Shown here in pieces: positions 1 to 7,117 of a stretch of DNA of 17,706 bases. Every line of letters begins with the position of its first letter. The first letter of the stretch is position 1. A program made the position numbers and the translations under genes. The stretch is from CAZHEV01 sp964531335 [NCBI: uncultured bacterium] (GTDB taxonomy: Bacteria > Eisenbacteria > RBG-16-71-46 > CAZHEV01): NCBI GenBank assembly GCA_964531335.1, contig CAZHEV010000026.1, forward strand, positions 1 to 17,706, given 5' to 3'. Under the pieces are notes generated by a model that saw nothing but the letters and a program-made list of their open reading frames with translations, did not search any database and had not been told where the DNA came from.

Positions 1-2
1 TG

Positions 3-1529
3 GAAGACCGGCCGGAGGCGGAGGCAGCGATGCAGCGGGGGAACTACGAAGTCACCGTATACGCGAATACGAATCCCACTCTATCGCCGCAACCGACCAT
101 CCCACAGTGGATCGAGGAGATGACGAAAGGCGCCGGCGCGGGGATGATAAACACGCACGGCGGGGCCACGGGTCATATCGTGGAGGCGTATCCGTACACG
201 GACCCCGGCAAGACCAAGCGCGACAGTATATTGACGGTTTACCAGGGGATCTACGGGCTAGTGATGCCAATGTACAAGGAGGACGTCACCTGGGGCATTG
301 CGATCCGCTACTCCGCGCTCAGCGCTCCCACCTACGTGAGCTTCATGGCGGGTATCTTCCATAACCAGTGCTGCTATGGGGACCAGTTCCCCTTCATCGG
401 CAACATGGCTTTTGCCTGCGGCCCCACCGGGATTATCTACAAACCGGAGAGCAAGGAGAACGTGAAGGCCTTCTGGGAGAGCTTGCAGGGCCTTAATGGA
501 GTTGAGGACACCCCGGCAGGTCAGGCAATGGCCAACGCCCCGCAGCTCACGAAGATCGGCGGCAACGACAACACGGTGCTCTTTCCCCATCCGCTGGCGT
601 TCTCGCATGCTTCGGGCACTCGTGTTCCCGACGGCGGAGTGCTCAGGGTGTGGTTTCGGACTAACTGCATCATGAACACGGTGACGATACCTGCGATGAT
701 GATCGCTACTGGATGGGACGACATCCTGGTGCAAGACGCCTGGTACAGCGATGACAACGAGATCACTGTGGAGCTTGAGCGCGATCCGGACGTGGTAGAC
801 GGCGAGGGCCGGCTGAAGATCTCCGGCGGGTGGGCCGCGCTTTCGTCGGGGGTGGTTACGCTCGACGGGGGCAACGACTACAACGTGCGATTCATCGTAG
901 GAGACGGCCCGGCGGCGGACGTATCGGGGTTTTCGGTCGTAGCCGGGATTGCCGAGTGGCGTGTGGGCAGCGAGTGGCACACGGATCACTATTTGGTTGA
1001 AGGAAGCCCCGGTCCTAACGGTCCATGGGAGACGGCAGCTCCCCCGGAGCCGCCGGGCCGGCCCACCCATGCCGTGGCGGTTTCCGGTTACGGCCCCTAC
1101 TTTCGGCTGATCGAAGTCGAGGAGGGAGTAAACGCTCGGAGGATCGCCCACGGCCGGGTGAGGGAGGTCGAGGAGCGGCTGCCGCTTACCCATACCCTGC
1201 CTTCGGTTGCCTTCATGCAGGAGGAGTTTGCGAAGCTAAAGGCGGAGAAGAAGGCGGGCATGTCTGGACAGAGCGGTCAGCTTATGGGAGAAGGCGAGCG
1301 CATGGTCGTATTCACGGCAGGAGACTCTACTACGACGGATACCTACTTGGCCGACTCGTGGCGGTGGGAGGGGTATACGGTGTCGGTTGTGTCCGTGACG
1401 GGTTTCCCAAGGGGCTCGAACAACGAGTTTCAGGATTATCTGAGGGGGGCGATCGCGGACAGCGCGGCGGCGGAGTCCTTCATGGCGGCCATGCAGCGTG
1501 CGATCCCGCGGCCGGTGAAAGGAGGGTAG
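3..1529 (+). CDS. Caspase-fold / gingipain (C25)-like secreted protein, 5' end outside window
   Basis: The reading frame is open to the left edge, so the gene probably starts upstream. An ATG at 30 has GGAGG five bases before it, but starting there gives no signal peptide and leaves only half of a catalytic domain. Residue numbers here count from that ATG. A hydrophobic strand ends in THGG (His43). A second ends in HNQCC (Cys114/Cys115). This is the strand-His-Gly ... strand-Cys layout of clan CD peptidases (caspases, gingipains), and a GQAMANA helix about 50 residues later resembles the end of C25 domains. Residues 200-320 look like beta-sandwich sequence. Residues 424-480 (VVFTAGD, then SWRWEGYTVSVVSV) resemble the first Rossmann-like half of another C25 domain, but the protein stops there. 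It is probably extracellular. The peptidase call is inferred from motifs only; a non-catalytic homologue is possible. Confidence 0.55.
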   Translation, partial: EDRPEAEAAMQRGNYEVTVYANTNPTLSPQPTIPQWIEEMTKGAGAGMINTHGGATGHIVEAYPYTDPGKTKRDSILTVYQGIYGLVMPMYKEDVTWGIAIRYSALSAPTYVSFMAGIFHNQCCYGDQFPFIGNMAFACGPTGIIYKPESKENVKAFWESLQGLNGVEDTPAGQAMANAPQLTKIGGNDNTVLFPHPLAFSHASGTRVPDGGVLRVWFRTNCIMNTVTIPAMMIATGWDDILVQDAWYSDDNEITVELERDPDVVDGEGRLKISGGWAALSSGVVTLDGGNDYNVRFIVGDGPAADVSGFSVVAGIAEWRVGSEWHTDHYLVEGSPGPNGPWETAAPPEPPGRPTHAVAVSGYGPYFRLIEVEEGVNARRIAHGRVREVEERLPLTHTLPSVAFMQEEFAKLKAEKKAGMSGQSGQLMGEGERMVVFTAGDSTTTDTYLADSWRWEGYTVSVVSVTGFPRGSNNEFQDYLRGAIADSAAAESFMAAMQRAIPRPVKGG

Positions 1530-1719
1530 TGACCAGGAAAATCATACTCCTCAAGTGACACCTCCCGGGGGATGGGCGGTGAGCGGCCTCGCACGCCGTG
1601 TCCTGCGACATCGGGAAGGCGGCGCCTGCGGCATCGGCGTTGTCGGAAACGGAGTGCGGAGGCGCGGCGCCGGAGCATGAGTTAACCTCGGCATAGGTCA
1701 TTGTGGAAGGAGGCTTCCC

Positions 1720-2142
1720 ATGTGTGCCCGGATCGGCAAAGGATTTGTGTTGGTCATCGTTGTGGCGTCTTCAGCGCTCGGCGGTTGTGGACAGACTACG
1801 GACCCGGAGGTCGGCGTTTCGACTCCTATTGAGATCGCGCACCTTTCGATCGGCCCCATGAAGATAGAGGCCCTGGTGAACGTTGAGGATCCGGAGACTG
1901 TTGCGGCCGTCTTGAGGCTGCTTGCGGAGGAGGAGCTCTCGACACTGGCGGAGGGAGGCGTTGTCGGCGTGGAGGACCCAAGGGTCGCCCTCGAAGTCGC
2001 CGCGAGGGTGGGACTTGACACATCGGACCCTGCCGTGGCCGAGGGGGGAGTACTGCTGACTACCGTTCGCATGACATGGGGCCAACTGAAATGCTGTTAC
2101 GGGGGTGACGCCCAGTGCTGCCCTAAGAAAAAGGAGCAATGA
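1720..2142 (+). CDS. Small putative lipoprotein with CC...CC tail
   Basis: The protein has 140 residues. The start is well supported by GGAAGGAGG about six bases before the ATG. A short basic N-terminus, a hydrophobic segment (about residues 9-20) and LGGC with Cys23 form a plausible lipoprotein signal (lipobox), so the mature protein should be anchored in a membrane. The body (30-120) is acidic with two helical stretches (ETVAAVLRLLAEEEL and DPRVALEVAARVGL) and matches no family I recognise. The C-terminus carries two vicinal cysteine pairs (Cys125/126 and Cys133/134) just before a lysine-rich end, which could form disulfides or bind metal. It follows the C25-like gene by 190 bases on the same strand; whether they are co-transcribed is unclear. 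Function unknown. Confidence 0.7.
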   Translation: MCARIGKGFVLVIVVASSALGGCGQTTDPEVGVSTPIEIAHLSIGPMKIEALVNVEDPETVAAVLRLLAEEELSTLAEGGVVGVEDPRVALEVAARVGLDTSDPAVAEGGVLLTTVRMTWGQLKCCYGGDAQCCPKKKEQ

Positions 2143-2432
2143 GCGGGACGCTCGGCCCATTGGGCACGCTGCCCAGCGGCTATAGGGAGCGAGCGTGCAC
2201 CGGCCCGCCCGGCCGTTGCAGCCTTTTGGCGGAACATAGGACCGAAGGCTCCGACTAAACCGCTGCTGGTATGCCGTGCTGGATTTCTTCCAGATGGAGT
2301 CGTCAACGTCTTCGTCCTCCGGTGAGCGCACCAGCACGGTCCTGCAACTCACCGGGAAGATCCGCTTGACCCTGAGGACCCTATCTACGAAATGCAGTCC
2401 CGCCGCGTCACTCCAGCGCGCGGGCGGTACGA

Positions 2433-2451
2433 TTCGCCCCGCCGGGGCGAA
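2433..2451. repeat. Perfect 8-bp hairpin
   Basis: TTCGCCCC (2433-2440) and GGGGCGAA (2444-2451) are perfect inverted repeats around a 3-base loop. No T-run follows directly, so it is not a classic terminator by itself, but it lies just before a second GC-rich hairpin. Confidence 0.5.
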
Positions 2452-2455
2452 ACTC

Positions 2456-2478
2456 CCCGCGCGCCGCGGGACTCTTTT
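2456..2478 (+). terminator. Possible rho-independent terminator
   Basis: CCCGCG (2456-2461) pairs with CGCGGG (2465-2470) around a 3-base loop, and ACTCTTTT follows. The T-run is interrupted and the stem short, so this is a candidate only. It would end transcription from the left-hand genes before the redox operon. Confidence 0.35.
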
Positions 2479-2597
2479 CCCCTTGGCCTGGTCCCTCCCG
2501 GGGATACGCCCGATTCCCGGGTGAAGCTGTAACCGCAAATCCTACAGCAGGTTACTTGCCTCCATCCGTCGCGCCGCACGCCCCGATCCCCGCGTCT

Positions 2598-2629
2598 TTG
2601 ACGCAAGGTCCGGTTGGCACGCCTATTGA
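2598..2629 (+). promoter_or_regulatory. Weak sigma70-like promoter candidate for the redox operon
   Basis: TTGACG at 2598-2603 is a good -35 box. The best -10 candidate, TATTGA at 2624-2629, is poor and spaced 20 bases away rather than 17. The position, about 150 bases before the first operon gene and after the hairpins, is sensible. Low confidence. Confidence 0.25.
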
Positions 2630-2774
2630 TATCGTATGGGTTCGCGGGATCAGAACGAATCGAACGAGGGCGGCGTAGTGCGAGATCTCCCAATCCGACC
2701 GGGCATCCCGGCGGCGGACATTCTGCGCATGGAAGAAAAGGGGTCGCTCATGGCCGAGGACGAAGGGGAAAGCA

Positions 2775-2993
2775 ATGGCTCGCCATCGCTCCGGATTCTC
2801 CAAAGACGGGGGGGACAGCTCTCAGAACGGCTGGGGTCGCTCGAAAAGAGCCGCGGAGGATGTGGACGGACACCCGCGGGATGCGGGCGAAGACAGGGGC
2901 CTGTGCGCCAACTGCGCGAAGCGTGAGACCTGTCTTCTGCCGAAGTCCGAGGGCGGCGTCTGGCACTGCGAGGAATACGTAGAGGACGTCTGA
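2775..2993 (+). CDS. Small four-cysteine protein, first gene of redox operon
   Basis: The protein has 72 residues. The N-terminal 40 are polar and low in complexity. The conserved-looking part is the C-terminus, with Cys44-x2-Cys47-x5-Cys53 followed by GGVWHCEEY (Cys65). I recall this Cys pattern with a (G)GVWxCEE ending from small uncharacterised proteins beside hydrogenase and NADH-dehydrogenase-like operons. It probably binds zinc or a small iron-sulfur cluster; that is inference. Codons in this frame favour G/C at the third position, unlike the overlapping frames. AAGGGGA lies just before the ATG as a modest ribosome site; the exact start is uncertain. The next gene begins 46 bases downstream, so it is probably co-transcribed with the electron-transfer subunits. 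Confidence 0.7.
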   Translation: MARHRSGFSKDGGDSSQNGWGRSKRAAEDVDGHPRDAGEDRGLCANCAKRETCLLPKSEGGVWHCEEYVEDV

Positions 2994-3039
2994 CGGAAGG
3001 GCACGACGAGCGCGGAAAACAGGAGGAACAGTCGAGATT

Positions 3040-3891
3040 ATGAGTCCTGAAGAAAAAGAGGCGCTGTTGGAGAAGGCCCAGGCAAGCGAAGGCGGGCTGA
3101 TAGCCCGGATGGAGCAGATACAAGCGACCTACGGATATCTGCCGAAGGAGAAGCTCAAGTCGCTGGCCGCCGCCACCGGCCGCTCCCTGGTGGACATCTA
3201 CGCCGTCGCGACATTCTACAAGGCGTTCAGCCTTAACCCCCGGGGCAAGCATCTCATATCGGTATGTCTCGGCACCGCCTGCCACGTGCAGGGCGGGCCC
3301 AGGATAGCGGAGGTAATATCCGGGGAGCTGGGAATAAGCTCGGGCGGGACAACCTCCGATCGAGAGTTCTCTTTTGAAAGCGTCAACTGTCTGGGAGCCT
3401 GCGCCCTTGGCCCCGTGGTGGTGGCCGACGGGCATTATTTCTCCAAGGTCAAGACAACCGACGTCAAGAAGATCATAGAACGGACCCGGAAGGGGCTCGA
3501 CCTGATAGAGATCGAGACGGACGAGCGCGTCTTCCCCGTCGAGGTGAGCTGCGCGCGATGCAACCACAGCCTCATGGACCCGAGGCACGTCATCGACGGC
3601 CATCCATCCATCAGGGTGACGGTGTCCTTCGGCAACAAGCACGGCTGGCTGGCCCTGTCCAGTCTTTACGGAAGCTACAAGGTCTCCTCCGAGTACGAGA
3701 TACCCATCGACGAGATCGTCCACATGTTCTGCCCATACTGCCACGCCGAGCTGATCGGCGCGGGCAAGTGCAGCGATTGCGGCGCCTCCATGGTGCCCAT
3801 GATCGTGCGCGGTGGAGGAGTCGTACAGATCTGCGCCCGCAGGGGCTGCCGGGGTCACATGCTGGACATGGGCGGGGTGCCGCTGGAGTGA
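3040..3891 (+). CDS. NuoE/HydC-like [2Fe-2S] thioredoxin-fold subunit with zinc-ribbon tail
   Basis: Residues 1-155 are a typical NuoE/HydC/HndA-type subunit: a helical N-terminal part followed by a thioredoxin-like domain whose four [2Fe-2S] ligands are Cys76, Cys81, Cys117 and Cys121. Such subunits partner a NuoF-type flavoprotein, which is the next gene (40 bases away), and pass electrons in NADH-linked hydrogenases, transhydrogenases and complex I. At 283 residues it is over 100 longer than a normal NuoE (about 160). The extra tail has Cys171-x2-Cys174, Cys231-x2-Cys234, Cys244-x2-Cys247 and Cys265-x4-Cys270, i.e. two likely zinc-ribbon-like modules. AGGAGGAA (3021-3028) precedes the ATG, slightly far upstream. 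Cytoplasmic. The subunit call is firm; the role of the tail is unknown. Confidence 0.93.
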   Translation: MSPEEKEALLEKAQASEGGLIARMEQIQATYGYLPKEKLKSLAAATGRSLVDIYAVATFYKAFSLNPRGKHLISVCLGTACHVQGGPRIAEVISGELGISSGGTTSDREFSFESVNCLGACALGPVVVADGHYFSKVKTTDVKKIIERTRKGLDLIEIETDERVFPVEVSCARCNHSLMDPRHVIDGHPSIRVTVSFGNKHGWLALSSLYGSYKVSSEYEIPIDEIVHMFCPYCHAELIGAGKCSDCGASMVPMIVRGGGVVQICARRGCRGHMLDMGGVPLE

Positions 3892-3931
3892 TCTCCTGAG
3901 CGAAAGGCGACTATAGGAAAGAGGTGTTCTG

Positions 3932-6900
3932 GTGAACAGGCTTTCAACGGTGGCGGAGCTGGCCGAGTTTCGACGGCGCGTCCAGGGTGATCAGAGGCTT
4001 CAGTACGACAAACCGACCTTGGTTGTCTGCGCCGGGACGGGGGGACAGGCCAGCGGCTCGAACGACATCCTGCGAATAATCAAGCGCTACATACTGGACA
4101 GGGGCCTTCAGACCAAGATCGGTCTGAGGGTGACGGGCTGCCAGGGCTTTTGCGAGATGGACCCTTTCATCGTGGTCGAGCCCGGCCGCCATCTCTATCC
4201 CAAGCTGAAGATGGAGGACGTTCCCAGGGTGATCGACGCGGCGGTGGGCGGATTCGTTGACGAGAGCCTCATCTACAGGGATTCCCACGACGAGAAACCG
4301 TACGAATGCCAGGACGATATCCCCTTCTTCAAGAAGCAAGAGCGGACGATCCTGGGCAACAACCAGAAACTGGACCCCATACGCATCATCAACTACATCG
4401 AGAGGGGAGGCTACTCCGCCACGGAGAAAGTGCTCTCCAAAGTCGATCCCAAATGGATCATCGATGAGGTAAAGACATCGGGCCTGCGCGGCAGGGGTGG
4501 GGCCGGCTTCCCCACCGGGGTGAAATGGGAGCTGGCGCGCGCCTCGGGCGACGCGGGCGAGCAGAAGTACATAGTCTGCAACGCCGATGAAGGCGACCCC
4601 GGCGCCTACATGGACAGGAGCCTCCTCGAAGGCAACCCTCACGCGATCATCGAAGGCCTGCTCATCGGAGGCATGGCGATAGGGGCGACGAAGGGCATCA
4701 TCTACGTGCGCAGCGAGTATCCCATCGCCATCAAGCACACCATCATCGCCCTTCGCCAGGCCCGCGACCTCGGGCTTCTGGGAACCGACATCCTGGGGAC
4801 CGGCATCGACTTCGGCATATCGATAGTACGGGGCGCCGGCGCCTTCGTGTGCGGAGAGGAGACCGCGCTCATCAAGTCGGTCGAGGGTTTCACCGGCGAG
4901 CCGCGGCAAAGGCCGCCCTATCCCATCGAGAAAGGTATCGAGGGACATCCCACCTGCATAAACAACGTGGAGTCGCTGGCCAACATCCCGGTCATCATCG
5001 ACGGCGGCGCCGACGCCTACGCGAAGATAGGAGTCCCGGGGAACACGGGCACCAAGATCTTCTCACTGGTGGGCAAGATCAGGAACACCGGCCTGGTGGA
5101 GGTTCCGCTGGGCACGAGGATCTCCGAGGTGGTCTACGACATCGGCGGAGGGCCTTCCGGGCGCGCGAAGATCAAGGCCGTCCAGACGGGAGGGCCTTCG
5201 GGGGGATGCATCCCGGCGAAGATGTTCGACCTGCCCATCGACTACGACAGCCTGGTCAAGGCCGGGTCCATCATGGGTTCGGGCGGGATGATCGTGATGG
5301 ACGAGGACACCTGCATGGTGGACGTGGCCAAGTACTTCATGGGCTTCCTCAAGGACGAGTCATGCGGGAAGTGTTTCACCTGTAGAAAAGGCACGCAGAG
5401 GATGTACGAGATCCTCGACGACATCTCCAAGGGCGAGGCGACCATGGAGGACCTGGACCTGCTCGAGGAGCTGGCACACGTGGTCAAGGACACCACGATG
5501 TGCGGCCTCGGCCAATCGGCGCCGAACCCGGTGCTCAGCACGCTGCGTTATTTCCGCGAGGAGTACGAGCGACACATCGTGGACAAGCGCTGCGACGCGT
5601 TCGTATGCAAAGAGCTGGTCGGCGCGCCGTGTCAGTCGGCCTGTCCGCTCGGAACCGAGGCGTGGCGCTACGTCGCGCTCATAGGGCACGGGCAGTTCGA
5701 TGAGGCCTACCAGGTGATCCGAGAGCCCAATCCGTTTCCGTCTGTCTGCGCGCGTGTCTGCCATCATCCTTGCGAGTCCAAGTGCCGCGCCGGCGCGACG
5801 GGGGGCGACCCCGTGGCGATAAGGGCGCTGAAGCGCTTCATCACGGACCGGATCGATCCCTCCAGCTACCGGCCCTCGATCGAGGAGTGGAACGGCGGAG
5901 AGCCGGGCAGGGTGGCCATCATAGGCTCCGGGCCGGCCGGACTGACCGCCGCCCATTACCTGTCGCTGAAGGGGTGCAAGGTCACGATCTTCGAAGCGGA
6001 GGAGGAGCCGGGCGGCATGCTCAAGTGCGCCATCCCCTCCTACCGCCTGCCGCGGGACGTGATCGAAAAGGAGATCGACGCCCTTCTGAACGAGAACATC
6101 ACGTTGAAATGCGGCGTCGCGCTGGGCCGCGACGTGAGCATCGATCAGCTTCTCGAGGAGGGCTACGGAGCGGTCCTGATTGCGATCGGCGCGCATCAAA
6201 GCAAGCCGTTGCGCCTGGAGAACGAGGACGTGGAGGGCGTGTACCCGTCGATCGAGTTCTTGAAAGAGTTCAATCTGCAGGGCCGGCAGCGGGCGAAGGG
6301 GAAGGTGGGCGTCATCGGAGGGGGCAACTCGGCCATCGACGCGGCCCGCATGGCGCTTCGGCTCAAGGACGTCGACGAGGTGACCATACTCTACAGGCGC
6401 ACCCGGGGCGAGATGCCGGCCTTCACCGAGGAGATAGAAGCGGCGGATCAGGAGGGCATCCATATCAAGACCCTGGTGACGCCGGTGCGGATAGTGAGCG
6501 ACAACGGCCGCCTGAAGGGCCTGGAGTGCGTTCGCAACGAGCTGGGTGACGCGGACGAAAGCGGCCGGCGAAGGCCCGTGCCCATCGAGGGCACCGAGCA
6601 CGTCATCGACCTCGACACGCTGATCGTGGCGATAGGAGAGGACTCGGGCATCGACGCCGTTACGCCGGCGAAGTCCAGCCGGATCGAAACCACCCCCTGG
6701 AACACGGTGCTGGCCGACAGCACGACGATGCAGACGAACAGGCCCGCGGTCTTCGCCGCCGGTGACGTGGTCCGCGGGCCGAACACGGTGGTGGAGGCCA
6801 TAGCCGACGGCAAGAGGGCGGCGGTCCTCATAGAGAGGTTCCTGAGAAAAGAGTCTCTGGTTCAACCCATATCCGCCCGGCTGCCCAGGACCTACGTGGA

Positions 6901-7117
6901 GCCCGTCACGGACGAGAGCGTTCTGGGAGGGAAGCGGGCCGAGACGCCGCGGGCGTCGGCGGAATGGCGCAAGCGCAATTTCGCCGAGGTGGAGGTCGCG
7001 CTGTCTCAATCCGAGGCCAGGCGTGAGGCGTTGCGATGCTTGCGGTGCGACCTGGAGTTCACCGGCAAAGCGGCGGAGGAGGGCACTGAAATCGAGCCCG
7101 GGAGGCAAAGCGCGTGA
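3932..7117 (+). CDS. NuoF/HydB-like NADH:FMN iron-sulfur protein fused to GltD/NfnB-like NAD(P)H oxidoreductase
   Basis: This 1061-aa fusion starts at GTG after GGAAAGAGG. Residues 28-115 are a thioredoxin-like [2Fe-2S] domain with Cys33, Cys70 and Cys74; the usual fourth ligand position is Gly38. Residues 140-455 are the FMN/NADH-binding NuoF core (GRGGAGFPTG at 187-196, NADEGDPGAY at 217-226) plus SLBB. Residues 478-524 hold a [4Fe-4S] site (Cys478, 481, 484, 524). From about 554 the expected C-terminal ferredoxin is replaced by a GltD-type module: Cys567/571 and Cys606/610/614/618 for Fe-S, an FAD site GSGPAG (665-670), and a second dinucleotide site GGGNSA (796-801) followed by RRTRGEMPA (822-830), typical of NADPH binding. 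A Cys pair (1036/1039) lies near the end. The architecture fits an NADH/ferredoxin/NADPH electron-bifurcating transhydrogenase like Stn of Sporomusa. It overlaps the next gene by four bases. Confidence 0.92.
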   Translation: MNRLSTVAELAEFRRRVQGDQRLQYDKPTLVVCAGTGGQASGSNDILRIIKRYILDRGLQTKIGLRVTGCQGFCEMDPFIVVEPGRHLYPKLKMEDVPRVIDAAVGGFVDESLIYRDSHDEKPYECQDDIPFFKKQERTILGNNQKLDPIRIINYIERGGYSATEKVLSKVDPKWIIDEVKTSGLRGRGGAGFPTGVKWELARASGDAGEQKYIVCNADEGDPGAYMDRSLLEGNPHAIIEGLLIGGMAIGATKGIIYVRSEYPIAIKHTIIALRQARDLGLLGTDILGTGIDFGISIVRGAGAFVCGEETALIKSVEGFTGEPRQRPPYPIEKGIEGHPTCINNVESLANIPVIIDGGADAYAKIGVPGNTGTKIFSLVGKIRNTGLVEVPLGTRISEVVYDIGGGPSGRAKIKAVQTGGPSGGCIPAKMFDLPIDYDSLVKAGSIMGSGGMIVMDEDTCMVDVAKYFMGFLKDESCGKCFTCRKGTQRMYEILDDISKGEATMEDLDLLEELAHVVKDTTMCGLGQSAPNPVLSTLRYFREEYERHIVDKRCDAFVCKELVGAPCQSACPLGTEAWRYVALIGHGQFDEAYQVIREPNPFPSVCARVCHHPCESKCRAGATGGDPVAIRALKRFITDRIDPSSYRPSIEEWNGGEPGRVAIIGSGPAGLTAAHYLSLKGCKVTIFEAEEEPGGMLKCAIPSYRLPRDVIEKEIDALLNENITLKCGVALGRDVSIDQLLEEGYGAVLIAIGAHQSKPLRLENEDVEGVYPSIEFLKEFNLQGRQRAKGKVGVIGGGNSAIDAARMALRLKDVDEVTILYRRTRGEMPAFTEEIEAADQEGIHIKTLVTPVRIVSDNGRLKGLECVRNELGDADESGRRRPVPIEGTEHVIDLDTLIVAIGEDSGIDAVTPAKSSRIETTPWNTVLADSTTMQTNRPAVFAAGDVVRGPNTVVEAIADGKRAAVLIERFLRKESLVQPISARLPRTYVEPVTDESVLGGKRAETPRASAEWRKRNFAEVEVALSQSEARREALRCLRCDLEFTGKAAEEGTEIEPGRQSA

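Larger units (their letters stand above)
2143..2774 (+). other. Spacer without a convincing gene, hairpin-rich
   Basis: About 630 bases separate the lipoprotein gene from the redox operon. Open frames exist on both strands, but none has a good ribosome site plus recognisable protein sequence. The stretch contains several GC-rich inverted repeats (best at 2433-2451 and 2456-2470), a possible terminator and a weak promoter candidate. I found no tRNA or riboswitch that I could name. The leader of the downstream operon must lie here. Confidence 0.6.

Noticed and set aside
1529-1558. Nine-codon frame MTRKIILLK with a good ribosome site just after the C25-like gene
   Set aside because: It resembles the start of a signal peptide, but stops after nine codons with no continuation in other frames; too short to support.
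1771-2538. 255-residue - strand frame across the lipoprotein gene and spacer
   Set aside because: The middle looks somewhat protein-like, but it is antisense to a well-started lipoprotein gene and matches nothing known. A decayed gene in 2200-2420 cannot be excluded.
2636-2926. 96-residue + strand frame overlapping the small four-Cys gene
   Set aside because: Its first part looks moderately protein-like, and a frameshifted longer start for the Cys protein was considered. However, there is no ribosome site, third-position GC is lower than in the Cys-protein frame, and no conserved motif is seen.
2650-3858. 402-residue open frame on the - strand
   Set aside because: Overlaps the certain NuoE-like gene and the small Cys protein; no recognisable domain.
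5360-7108. 582-residue open frame on the - strand
   Set aside because: Antisense to the GltD-like half of the fusion protein; Arg/His-rich composition typical of shadow frames.
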